Positions 51,214 through 62,554 of a stretch of 64,000 nt of DNA are shown in pieces (positions within the stretch are counted from its first letter, which is position 1; the number at the start of each line of letters is the position of its first letter). The notes beneath the pieces are model-generated. The model did not search any database. It was not told where the DNA came from and was given only the letters and a program-made list of their open reading frames with translations. Source of the stretch: Fragum whitleyi (Eukaryota > Mollusca > Bivalvia > Cardiida > Cardiidae); NCBI GenBank assembly GCA_948146395.1, contig OX411548.1:32000912-32064911 (forward strand). Reading direction: 5' to 3'. Position numbers and translations under genes: made by a program.

Positions 51214-52840
51214 TTATTAGTACCCCACCGGTTACCGGTTGGGGGACTATAGGTTTGCTTGATTCCATCAGTCTGTCTGTCTGTCTGGGCTATATCTTCT
51301 AAACCATATGTGCTAGCAACTTCAAACTTGGTACACTTATAGATCTCATTGAGGAGAAGTGTCATGTTCAAGAACCATTACTCTGCCACGCCAACTTTTT
51401 GAGTTATTGCCCTTTGTTGTTTTTACCCTTACATTCTTGTCCCGGCTATATCTTCTAAACCATATGTGCTAGCAACTTCAAACTTGGTACACTTATAGAT
51501 CTCATTGAGGAGAAGTGTCATGTTCAAGAACCATTACTCTGCCACACCCACTTTTTGAGTTATTGCCCTTTGTTGTTTTTACCCTTACATTCTTGTCAGG
51601 AACATATCTCCTAAACTATGTGTGCTAGCAACTTAAAAATTTGTACACTTATAGATCTCATTGAGGAGAAGTGTCATGTTTAAGATCCATAACTCTGCCA
51701 CACCCACTTTTTGAGCTATTGCCCTGTGTTGTTTTTAGCCTTACATTCTTGTCCGGATCATATCTCCTAAACTATAAGTGCTAGAAACTTCAAGCTTGGT
51801 ACACTTATAGATCTTATTGAGGACAGGTGCCATGTTCAAGAACTGTTATTCTGCCACGCCTTTTTTTTGAGTTATTGCCCTTTGCTGTTTTTACCCTTAC
51901 ATTTTTGTCCAGATCATATCTCCTAAAACCATAAGTGCTAGCAACTTCAAACGTTGTACTCTGATAGATCTTATCGAGGACAAGTGTCATGTACAAGAAC
52001 TGTTACTCTGCAATGTCCACTTTTTGAGTTATTGCTCATTGTTGTTTTTACCCTTACATTCTTGTCCGGATCATATCTCCTAAATTATTAGTGCTAGCAA
52101 CTTTAAACTTTGTACATGTATAGATCTCATTGAGGACAAGTATCATGTACAAGAACTGTAACTCTGCCACACCCACTTTTTGAGTTATTGCCCTTTGTTG
52201 TTTTTACCTTTACATTTTTGTCCGGAACATATCTTCTAAACCATAAGTGCTAGAAACTTCAAACTTGCTACACTTATAGATATCATTGAGGACAAGTGTC
52301 ATGTACAAGAACTGTCACTCTGCCATGTCCTCTTTTTGAGTTATTGCCCTTTGTTGTTTCTATCCTTACATTTTTGTCCCGTACTTATCTCCTAAACCAT
52401 AAGCCCTAGCAACTTCAACTTTTGTACACTGGTAGATCTCATTGAGAAGAAGTGTAATGCACAAGAACTGTTACTCTGCCACATCCACTTTTTTTTTTAT
52501 TGTCAGTTGTTGTTTTTTATCCTGACATTTTTGTCCGGACCATATCTCCTGAGCCATCAGTGCTAGCAACTTTAAACTTGGTACACTTATAGATCTAATT
52601 GAGGACAAGTGACATGTACAAGAATCATTTTGTTCCTCCCTCTTTTGGAGTTTTTGCCATTGGTTGTTTTCACTCTTATATTTTTGTTTGGGACGTTTTG
52701 TTCAAAACCTAATGTGCTAGCAACTTCAAATTTTGTATACAGTTATAGATCTAGTAAGTAGGAGATATATAATAAGAAAGGATTTTTTTGTTATTCGGTG
52801 GGGGACTCCTGTACTGCATCACAATACGACATGCACTTGT
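51214..52840 (+). mobile_element. HINE-like element, family A, copy 2 (long array)
   Basis: TTATTAGTACCCCACCGGTT, palindrome CCACCGGTTACCGGTTGGG, (GTCT)n, then nine to ten monomers of about 156 bp ('ttattgccctttgttgtttt', 'agcaacttcaaacttggtac'). It ends GGTGGGGGACTCCTGTAC with a GCATCACAATAC hairpin and ATGCACTTGTTTA. Same family as 1361-2570, opposite strand. Confidence 0.78.
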
Positions 52841-53099
52841 TTAATCATTATCTCTTCTCTCTTCTTCTAATTCTAGGGTGCTGTGGCTAAATAACATAGA
52901 TGTCAAGCTGATTGCTGCATACTTCTGTTTCCTCTGATCTCCTGAGTACCTTAACCCATTGCAATCATGCTTTTTACATCTCATGAGAAAAAAACACTTG
53001 TGAAAAAACATAGTTAGAAGTTTACAAATTTCTTATAACAACCGATTTCATTATTTTCAGTAAATCAATTGTTAGTGTAAAAACTGAATATTTGATTAA

Positions 53100-53595
53100 T
53101 ACCAATCTAAAATCTTTATTTGTCATTAAAACCCTATGTTGTGGGTACTCATTTGAATCATTTAATCCCAATGACTACCCACACTATTAGAGGTAGGAGC
53201 TTGTTTGTTCACATTGAACAAATGGACACCAAGCGTTGTTGTCTGTTATTATGAGTAGATTCTTTTTTTTTTCTAAACAATTTTTCAGATAGCTTCAAGG
53301 TCAAAATTGAAGGTCAAATTCTTGTAGGCATATTACAAGTTGTCCCTGAATGACAACCGTTCTAGTGTATGAGGACAACTGGTACAAAGCAAAATGGGTA
53401 ATTTAGAGTTAAAAATAAAAGACGGGTTATGCCAAGATAAAATCTTTATTTTTAAATGAAACACTATGTTGTGGTCACTCGTTGGAATCATCTTGATGAA
53501 ACAATTCCAACTGGTACATACAACATAGAATATTTGCGAATATTCACAATATATTTCCATTTGAAATAAAAAATACCCCCTGTATCTATAGCTCT
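53100..53595. repeat. Two partial fold-back MITEs (GGTACTCATTTGAA family)
   Basis: 53100-53190 has AATCTTTATTTGTCATTAAA with 'ctatgttgtgggtactcatt'. 53430-53595 has AATCTTTATTTTTAAATG, 'ctatgttgtggtcactcgtt' and the mirrored 'ggtacatacaacatag'. Both are related to 6400-6636 and 18720-18990. Confidence 0.5.
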
Positions 53596-53603
53596 GCAGT
53601 ATC

Positions 53604-53724
53604 TTGAGGGTTCAGTGCAACACTATTGTAAGTGCCAATAAATATATTGGCACTTACAATAGTGTTGCACTGAACCCCCGATAAATATATAGGCACTTAC
53701 AATAGTGTTGCACTGAACCCCCGA
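53604..53724. repeat. Hairpin element with one arm duplicated
   Basis: GGGTTCAGTGCAACACTATT...AATAGTGTTGCACTGAACCC forms a perfect stem of about 36 bp. The right arm is then repeated ('ataggcacttacaatagtgt' to CCCCCGAT), giving arm-loop-arm-arm. Confidence 0.78.
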
Positions 53725-54211
53725 TCTACAAAGTTCTGGTTGTGGTCATTAGCCAGTCGGATATTTCATGGATCATTAAAAGAACTCAAATTGAGAGAGT
53801 GACTCAATTAGAAAGAAGCTGCAGACAACATTTTATTGTGTTTGAAAACAAAAATCAAACTTTTTTTCAAATTTGAAGACTTTGTAGGAATTTTTTTGTC
53901 TATCAATTCCTTAATTTCTTGAAATATTATTGTTATATGAAATTGCGATGTTCAAAGAATAGATTGAATTGAAAAGCGTTTAGGCATATTTTCAAAATGT
54001 TAATTTTACCATACTTAATTTCAGATAAAAGAAAACTATTTTTTGTTGAAATTGGTTTCGTGTTTGTTCCCAATGATATTGATGGTAGAAATCATCATGG
54101 TCATGAAAACAACGGCCAAGAACCACATAACACAATAATTTTAGAAAATCATCCAATAATTCTGGCAATGTGTGGATTCTGTTTGAAGTAGAGAAGTTAG
54201 AATAACGTCAG

Positions 54212-54335
54212 GCATTTTCTGGATGTGGCAGATCTTTAAAAAATCTGCTGATAAAAATGTAATTGACGACCAAGTAAAAATCTACTTGGTAGTCAAAAAC
54301 TTTTTTATCGGCAGGTTTTCGAAAGATCTACCACT
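54212..54335. mobile_element. Fold-back element
   Basis: Arms 'gtggcagatctttaaaaaat' and 'gttttcgaaagatctacca', inner 'ctgctgataaaaatg/ttttttatcggcag' and core CAAGTAAAAATCTACTTG. About 120 bp; no second copy in the window. Confidence 0.5.
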
Positions 54336-54399
54336 TTTAGAAAATCCTTGTGTTTTTTCCGCTTTCTCTTCTTCAAACCTTCATGCATGCATTTCTGTG

Positions 54400-54592
54400 A
54401 TCCGCCATGGTTCTTTACCGTGCTCGGTGTAAAGCACCGTCTCGCAGGACCTTGGTTCAACGTCTTGTCCGAAAGACAATTATTTATGTTAGTGTGCCAG
54501 TCCGGGAACTGATTCCTTGGGATCGAACATCAAAACCATAGTCCGGTGCCTAACAACTGTGCTAATCAGGCTGCCAGTCTTCAATCTTTTGT
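54400..54592 (-). mobile_element. tRNA-derived SINE, third family (S3)
   Basis: On minus: CTGGCAGCCTGATTAGCACA, A box TTAGCACAGTTGTTAGG, B box GTTCGATCCCAAGG, then 'tcagttcccggactggca' and 'ttgtctttcggacaagacgt'. It has the tRNA-like spacing but is not a tRNA gene. Confidence 0.6.
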
Positions 54593-55217
54593 CAAATTGG
54601 TTAAGTATTTACAGAATTATTGAAAAATATCAAAAGATTTGTGTCACGTGATTCCCCGCCGTGAAAACAATCTATATCAACCTTTGTATTTTATGAAGTG
54701 TTTTTTTTTTTAATTCTCTTAATTTTGAAAATAGTATATATATAATTGTTATGATAATTAAATTTTTTCACTATTTTAAAAGAAAATGTTATCTATTATT
54801 ATTAGTGTTTTTCTTTGTTACCCTGTAAATGGACTATGGTAGCTCCTTCTTTTTGAGTACATGGGCAAACATCACTGCAGCCAATAAAAGTATTGACCAA
54901 TTAAAATACTCCATGCTGTTTACTTTTGGTTTCAAGTCCATATCTAGATATATTGTAAACTTACTTAGTTTGTCGACAAGATAAACCGCCTTGTCTGATT
55001 TTGAGTGGACTTTGGTAGGGCTCTGTCGATTTCCTTTAATATGCCAAATCACGGTCCCTAAATATACATTATATATTGAGAGTCCCTGACCAAATTTGCA
55101 TTCAATCATGCAATGGAGCCTGTATTGACATGATATCACTTGTCTGATAACATTACATGATATCAGACAGTCTACTTTAAGAAACCATTTGCATTCACTT
55201 TCAACTAAATTTCTTTG

Positions 55218-57216
55218 ATTTTTAGCTCCACAAGCTGAAGGCCACTAGGGCTATTGTCATGGCATTGTGTCAATCGTGCATGTTTCTGTCTGAGTGTCCG
55301 GTTGTATACCTTTTCTTTTAAAAATTCTTCTCCTCAGAAACTATTGGATGAATTTCAACCAAACTTCAAAGGAATGATCCTTGGGTGACCCTCTTTCAGA
55401 CTTGTTCAAGAAATTTCAATCCATTGGAAAACATGGATTTAATGGGCATGGCTAATTTCCAAATATGGTAAAAAGTGAATTTTCTCAGATTCAAATAAAT
55501 GGATACAAATAAAATTTTACATGAATGATCCTTGGGTGACCCTTTATCAGTCTACAAAAAAATTTTGTGATCGGATGAAAAACATGTATTTTATGGGCGG
55601 AGGTCATTTTTAGCTCCACTGGCTGAAAGCCACTTGGGCTATTGTAATGATGTTGTGTCCATCGTGCTTCCGTCCATCCATGCGTCCGGTCATAAACTTT
55701 TTCTTTAAAAATCTTCTCCTCAGAAATAACTGGATGGATTTCAACCAAACTTCTTAGGAATGATTCTTGGGTGAACTTCCTTCAAAGTTGTTCAAGAAAT
55801 TTTGATCCAATGAAAAACATTGATTTTATGGGCTTGGCTTATTTCCAAATATGGTAAATAGTGACTTTTTTCAGGTTCTAATCGATGGATACCAACTAAA
55901 TTTCACATGACTGATCCTTGGGTGACCCTTTATCAGTCTACAAAAAATTTTTGTGATCAGATGAAAAATATGTCTTTTATGGGCGGAAGTCATTTCTCTA
56001 TATGTTATATAGTGGAAACTTTGAAAATCAGTTTCTCAGAAATATACTGACCAAATCAACCAAATTTTACATGAATGATCCTTTAACAGTCTACCAAAAG
56101 TCTTTGTAATTGAATGAATAATATGTCTTTTATGAGCGGAGGCCATTTCTCTATATCTTATATTGTGGAAACTTTGAAAATCATTTTCGAAGTGATGGAT
56201 ATCAACCAAATTTCACTGGAAAGATCGTTGAATGATTCTTTATCAGTCTACCAAAAATAATTGTGATCGGATGAAAAATATGTCTTTTATGGGTGGAGGT
56301 CATTTCTCTATATCTTATATTGTGGAAACTTTGAATATCATTTTCTCAGAATCGAAGTGATGGATATCAACCAAATTTCACTGGAATGATCGTTGAATGA
56401 TTCTTTATCAGTCTACCAAAAATTATTGTGATCAGATGGAAAATATGTCTTTTATGGGCGGAGGTCATTTCTCTATATGTTATATAGTGAAACTTTGAAA
56501 ATCATTTTCTCAGAATGTAATTGATGGATATCAATCAAACTTCATTAGTATGATCCTTGGGTGATCCATTTTCATGCAGCCAAAAATTATTGTATTTGGA
56601 TGAAAAATATGTCTTAAGGGCGGAGGTCATTTCTCTATATGTGGAAACTTTGAAAATTATTTCAACATCAGTAGAACCCAAAATATCTTAAAAATCTAGT
56701 CAAAACTTATATTTGCTATTACAAGAATTTCAAACCTGTGGAGCGACTCAAGCCATTCATGGCATTCTAGTTCTATATGTGATATAGTGGAAACATTGAA
56801 AATCATTTTCTCAGAATGTAAGCGATGAGTGTCAACAAAATTTCACTGCAATGATACTTAAGTGACCCTTTAAAGTCTACCAAAAATCATTGTGATTGGA
56901 TGAAAAATATGTATTTTATGGGCAGAGGTCATTTCTCTGTGATATAGTGGAAACTTTGAAAATCATTTTCTTAGAATATAAATGATGGTTATCAACCAAA
57001 TTTCACTGCGATAATCCTTGAGTGACTCTTTATCAGTCTACCAAAAATTATTGTAATCGGATGAAAATATGTATTTTATGGGCAGAGGTCATTTATCTAT
57101 ATGTTATTTCAACATCAGTAGAACCCAAAATATCTAAAAAATCTAGTCAAAACTATTTGCTATTACAAGAATTTCAAGCCTGTGGAGCGACTCAAGCCAT
57201 TCATGGCTTTCTAGTT
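55218..57216 (+). mobile_element. HINE-like element, family F, outer copy of a nested pair
   Basis: 5' end TTTTTAGCTCCACAAGCTGA at 55218; 3' end CCTGTGGAGCG, AGCCATTCATGGCT, TTCTAGTTAA near 57216. Monomers as in 32061-33279. It is interrupted at 55607-56771 by a second complete copy; deleting that rejoins 'gggcggaggtcatttt' to 'ctatatgtgatatagtgg', the normal monomer text. Confidence 0.8.
55607..56771 (+). mobile_element. HINE-like element, family F, inner copy
   Basis: TTTTAGCTCCACTGGCTGAA at 55607 to AGCCATTCATGGC, ATTCTAGTT at about 56771. Six monomers. It is intact at both ends, so the junctions give the true termini of the family. Confidence 0.82.
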
Positions 57217-57526
57217 AATGGTTATTATAATTAAGCGCTGAAAAATGAATGCATGATAAATAGAACAAGACAAAATTTTGATGCAATGCATCAAAGCAGG
57301 CCGCAAATTATTTGGTTATCATCAATGAATAATGTATTTTTTTTATAAAAATATTTTTTGCAAACAATACCTATCTAGATTTTAAAGATTTTAACAACAA
57401 TAATGTCCCCCCCCCCTTTATGCACACCCGGCTTAAATACACTAAGGAGTACTTTATTTCAACATAAGCACAATGAATTACACATGATGGTAAAGTGATT
57501 GCCTTTTTAGCTTGACTATCTTCTAA

Positions 57527-57775
57527 GAAAACTTGAGGTATGGAGATCATTTTAGCGGCGTTGGCATTGTTGTTGTTGACCTGTTGTTATTGAAGATATC
57601 TTCATAAAATTTAGCATGTATGTTCAGTAACTCAAGAGCTATCCAGACAATCAAGGGGGACAACTCTGAAAAAGGGTTTTTGTAAGAGTCCCTTTTTCCA
57701 CTCAGCTTTTTGTATTATCCAGCACCTGCAGCCAAGCACAGCCAAGGGTTGCACCCATAGGCGGTGCTCTTGTTA
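57527..57775 (+). mobile_element. Short HINE-like element (GCTTGACTATC / GGCGGTGCTCTTGTT)
   Basis: 5' end TTTTTAGCTTGACTATCTTC resembles family H; 3' end ATAGGCGGTGCTCTTGTTAG matches 13337-13548. There is hardly any core (about 250 bp). Poly-C at 57408-57416 precedes it. Confidence 0.5.
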
Positions 57776-59300
57776 GAATAATATATTCACTCAACCTTCA
57801 TGCTGATGTATGCGGAATTATCCGAAGAAATGAGCATAAAGAAATAAAATACAGACTCAAAATAATAGCACAAGCAATTCTGAAATCAGAACACGAGGCA
57901 AAAGATTCAAGTTATCATTCAATAGCTTTCATTCAAACTAGTACTAAGACTGCATCTATTTGAAGTAAAAGGACCTACTTCGGTTGTCCCAAAATAGTTT
58001 GGTTAGAAAAAGTGATATGCTCCTTTTGTCACATTGTTTTAATGCTTGAATAACAGTAACTGGCTTGAAATTATGTTATGCTAAGTGCCAGACAACTGCT
58101 ACATATCACACACAGGATTAGATTAATTAAGGTAGAGACATTTATTCTCTAGACCAGAGCTTTGATATAAGTCATCACACACTTTTGTACCAAAAGGATT
58201 TCGAGTGTAATTGTGCACAATGAAGTATTGTGGGTTTTTTTTAAACCGCAAAAATGCCTTTTTACTATATGTTTAACAAGACCAAAACAGACAGGAGTGA
58301 AACCATAGGTGTATCTCCTGTGAGAATCACTTTGATGTAAAAAAAAATGCAGAAAACAGGGGGAAAAGAGTAAAAACTAGGTCAAACATGTCTGAGTGAT
58401 CAGTCATTTTAATGAAATGTGCAATATTTGTAAAATCAAGTTCATAACCAAAAACCCTGATTTTTATTGCTCAATAATTTTCATTACAAAACAGTTTTTG
58501 AAAAACTGTTTTTTGATCCAGGCTGCATTATACGGTTTTCTATGTTTTGAATAAAAACATTGGACAGGTTTTATATGAATGTATCCCTAATCCCCCATGG
58601 TCATATTCAAAACGCATTCATACTGGTAGGCCGCTTCTGCGGCCTACCAATAACATGTAATTGTCTTGAATGTTATCTGGTCTCGGCAGTGAGAAATTAT
58701 CATGACTCGGTAAAGTCTCGTCATGATAAATTCTTCAAACCTCGACCAGATAACATTGATATTTTAAGACACTAACATGTTACTATATTACACGGAGATC
58801 CTAGATGGTCAATGGATTGCTAAGCCAGAAGACGGGTCAGCACAGACTGGCCAGAGTCTTTGCTTGGGACACATTCGAAATAGTTGAAATGTCCTGCACA
58901 GGCTCTCTTTGTCTCTAAACTTTGTTCGAATGGGGTATTACGCTACTTTTATCAAGCTCCCAATTATATCTGACGCGCTACGAATTGCACTGAAAGCAGA
59001 CAGTGTCCAGGTATGTATCATCATCTACCAAGTTCATCCTGGGACCTATTTGGTCCTTGGTGTATGCCATTTAAAAAAAAAACAAGGACTGTAGTTTGAA
59101 GGAAAGACGTTTCAACATTCAGGGTGTAGCATAATCTTGCGGACGTACGCATTACGGGTTTTCATGAAAACATAGTATAAAGGAGTTACAAAGCAGTTTT
59201 CTAAAACTAGAAGACGGACAGCCTTGATATGTGGTATTATTTATTTAGCCTCATAAAATAAGGTGTATTCTTTCAAATTTGTTATTTTCATGCATATGGG
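57776..59300. other. No gene recognised; two fold-back hairpins
   Basis: TGGTAGGCCGC-TTCT-GCGGCCTACCA at 58624-58649 is a perfect 11-bp stem. 58668-58758 pairs 'aatgttatctggtctcg' with 'cgaccagataacatt', with a second stem 'aattatcatgac/gtcatgataaatt' inside. 58830-58910 looks like a remnant of the 9888-10135 MITE family. No splice-flanked coding frame was found. Confidence 0.45.
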
Positions 59301-59307
59301 GTCATAA

Positions 59308-60478
59308 TTAGCTCCACTGGCCGAAGGCCACTGGGGCTATTGTCATGGCGCTGTGTCTGTCGTGCGTCAGGTCTTTTTCATTTTTTTTAATCTTCTTCTC
59401 AAAAACTACTTCAACCAAACTTCACAGAAATGTTCATTTGGTGACCCTCTTTCAAAGTTGATCAAGAATTTTGATCCAATGAAAAACATGGATTTTATGG
59501 GCGTGACTGATTTCCAAATATGGTTAAAAGTTACTTTTCTCAGAAACTAATTGATGGATATCAATCTAAGTTTTGTATGGTCCTTGGGTGACCCTTTATC
59601 AGTCTATACAAAACTATTGTGATCAGATAAAAAATATGTATTTCACGGGCGGAGGTCATTTCTCTATATGGTATATAGTGGAACCTTTGATAATCATTTT
59701 CTCAGAATCTAAGTGATGGATATCAACCAAATTTCACCAGAATGATCCTTGAGTGACCCTTTATCAGTCTACCAAAATTATTGTGATCAGATAAAAAAAT
59801 ATGTCTTTTATCATCTTGTCGAGCCAAGGGTTACGAACGTTTTACTTATAGTATTCGAGAAGAAGCTATTGATTCGATACCCCTTGACTCGTGAAGATGG
59901 TCTTTTATGGGCGGAGGTCATTTATTTATGTTATATTGTGGAAACTTCGAAAATCATTTTCTCAGAATCGAAGTGATGGATATCAACCAAGTTTCCCTGG
60001 AATTATCCTTTTGAGACCCTTTTTCAGATTGCACAAAATTACTGTGATTGGATGAATTGATTGATTGAATGGAGTTTTACGCCGCTCTTAACATTATTTC
60101 AGTTATATCGCGGCGGCTGGAGCACCTAACAATGATTTCCTGGTATTTCTCTCACCAGAACAACCATCGCATCATTTCCTAGCCTCCAGCTGCTATCTCA
60201 CATAGGTCTACGATTATCAACCTATTAGTGATAGACAAATAGTCGGAAAGAATGAGTGCCGCCGTCGGGGATCGAACCGTGATTAGATGAACAATATGTA
60301 TTTTACAGGCGGAGGTCCGTTTTCTATATGATATTCAAAATCGAATTATTTTTTCTTTGAGGAAATATTTCAGCATGTGACGCTTAAACACACTGATTTA
60401 CTTTAAATTAAAATTAATTAATTCATTCACTGAAATTCTCATCATTTCAGTGGACTCAGGCCTGTGAAGCAAATCTGG
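59308..60478 (+). mobile_element. HINE-like element, family F, copy with SINE insertion
   Basis: TTAGCTCCACTGGCCGAAGG, 'ggcgctgtgtctgtcgtgcg', monomers 'cgggcggaggtcatttctct'. The 3' part is CAGTGGACTCAGGCCTGTGA near 60449, where the 60478 element takes over. A foreign block of about 90 bp (59816-59902) interrupts one monomer, and a SINE (60056-60278) another. Confidence 0.65.
60056..60278 (-). mobile_element. tRNA-derived SINE, family S1, inserted in a HINE with TSD
   Basis: S1 body from tail ATTGATTGATTGAATGGAG to the B box region GGGGATCGAACC. Flanked by GTGATTGGATGA (60044-60055) and GTGATTAGATGA (60279-60290), one mismatch in 12 bp. The host is the HINE monomer 'tgtgatcggatgaaaaatat'. 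Confidence 0.85.
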
Positions 60479-61251
60479 GGCCTCTTTCAAGAAAGGGTCC
60501 TACGATTGAAATTTAGTCGTATCGCAATCGTACGATGAAATTGGCTTTCAAGAAACTTTTTGGCTTTCAAGAAAGGCGTCGTATCGTGAAATCTACGATA
60601 AAATATACGACACCTTCAGACCAGTCGCAAATTTTACGATTTTGTCCCTATGAGCCTTAATTTTTTCGGATTCCTTTCCAGCTCTCGCGGATGTTAGAAC
60701 GATTATTCAGCTAAGCGCATGCCAAATTTCCAAGTACAATATAGTGTAATAAACGAGATATATCGAAAACAACTGATGCACCATCATTTCCATGTTTGAT
60801 TTTACTCTGCGATAATCGTACGATTGTCGCAGAATGTTTACATAGTGGTTTTCAGTTGTTTATTTACCGTAAGAATCGACCCTTTTGTGATCATGACTGA
60901 AAACGTTTGCCCACCCTTCCTTGTGACACAAAAAGTGGGAGATATAAGTAAAATTCGCTTTTTTGACTTGCCGATTGTATACAAATGTATTGTAATCACA
61001 AGTCACAAAACCGTATTCGAGTAATACCAAATCAGTAGATTTTGTACGCATATAGATTACTTTTAAAAAAAGTAAAAAAAAAAACCTACTCTCACATTGT
61101 GCAATATGGACTGTTTTTCATGCTTCAAGTATCACATAAATTAAAAGGAAAATTCCACAACCTGTAGTCAAAACCATACAATTCTTGATAAATAGGAAAA
61201 TTTCTTATTAACAACAACATCATTATCAACAACAAAACCGCTGCACTTGAC

Positions 61252-61290
<39 letters not shown>

Positions 61291-62233
61291 CGTCAAAGAT
61301 TTCCTGAGCAGATAATTAAGCAATAATTGAATGGAGACATTAAGCCAGATGAAACATGTCTAAGCTTCATGTAACTGTTGTAGTTACACGGATACGAAAA
61401 CGAGCACTGTACTAGAACCGAAGTTAGAGTTATCGGTAATTTTGAATTAAAGCGATGGAATATAATATCCATCTAAAGTTCATTTCAATACCACCCTTCT
61501 ATAGTTCGTTTCAATACCTTCCATATAGGCACAGAACTATAAAGATTTGAACAATTACATAACAGATACATATAAGAAAAATGGATGAGCCTTTTTTTCA
61601 TCTTACCCTTTTAAAAATGTTGTATTCTTATACATGCTAATACTTCACCAGAAAACAACTACCCAACCAAACAACAATGATAATAAAATATAATGATAAT
61701 AAAGTCATACACCGAAAACTTGGTACAGATGATCATTAACTAGAACATGTGCATTTTTACAATGCGGCCCAATGTTCGATTGCTCCACATTCGGCGCGAC
61801 AGTCGGTATACTTTCATTGGAAAGGGAATCGACAGTGTAAGCTAAATTAACTCTGCAATTATTAGCACTTGCATAATTCTAATGACAAAGATATTTAGAT
61901 ATCGATGAGAAATGTGTAGTTCGACGAATTAAGTTTTAAAGAACCTAGTTAAATATGCATTAATATACAAGTAAATTGCTTTTCTACGGTCTGTTTGCTG
62001 AATTACGCTTTTTAGTATTTCAAAAGGCGGACAATATACCCACGTACGCGGAAGTTTCTATCATTTGATCAGCACGTGCAGATGTGAAAGATCAACTTTA
62101 CGATTATCTTATGAGGTCGTATAGTCAGAGATTTTCAATGATATTTTTGTGAAAGCCGTTTACGACCGTCTTAAATATAATCGTACGATATTTATAAGAT
62201 AAATCGTACGATATTTTTCTTGAAAGAGGCCCC
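60478..62233. mobile_element. 1.75-kb DNA transposon with 18-bp perfect TIRs, non-autonomous
   Basis: GGCCTCTTTCAAGAAA at the left and TTTCTTGAAAGAGGCC at the right; the perfect 18-bp TIR starts GGGG. Just inside both ends are repeated TCGTACGAT motifs ('gcaatcgtacgatgaaat' left; two copies of 'atcgtacgatattt' right). No transposase is visible; the longest frame (60824-61024, 66 codons) has no recognised motif. A (TC)n run lies at 61254-61288. The GGGGCC termini recall PIF/Harbinger, but the flanks give no clear duplication. Confidence 0.65.
61254..61288. repeat. (TC)n microsatellite
   Basis: About 17 uninterrupted CT units inside the 1.75-kb TIR element. Confidence 0.95.
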
Positions 62234-62456
62234 TTCTGTTCAAGCAGCTAGTCACTTTGCCCTGGCTTAATTCATTAAAAATAGTCTAGTTTTCACCAAA
62301 GTAATTATCAAAAGAGCAGTATTTATTCGGAAAATATATATTTTTTTTAAGACTGATTATAATCTCTATAATAATTTTGCTAATCATATAATTCTGATGT
62401 ATTTACTCGGTTTTTAAGGACTCGGATTCACTACTTCAGTTAATGAAAAGAGTACT

Positions 62457-62534
62457 TCGAGGAGTAAGCGCAACACTACCGTAAGTGCCTATATATTGAT
62501 AGGCACTTACGGTAGTGTTGCGTTGACTCCTCGA
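62457..62534. repeat. Hairpin element, 36-bp arms
   Basis: Left arm TCGAGGAGTAAGCGCAACAC... and right arm ...GTGTTGCGTTGACTCCTCGA pair at 34 of 36 positions around the loop ATATTG. Same family as 53604-53724 and 10260-10330. Confidence 0.8.
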
Positions 62535-62554
62535 CTTGTCGGTGTGTGGCTAAA

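Noticed and set aside
51400..52700. Regular direct repeats resembling a CRISPR array
   Set aside because: Repeat units are about 156 bp, degenerate and without spacers of constant size; the host is an animal. They are HINE monomers.
52862..52910. Acceptor-like ttctaattctag followed by GTGCTGTGGCTAAATAA
   Set aside because: Looks like a last exon, but there is no upstream partner, no conserved peptide, and it lies just after a HINE end.
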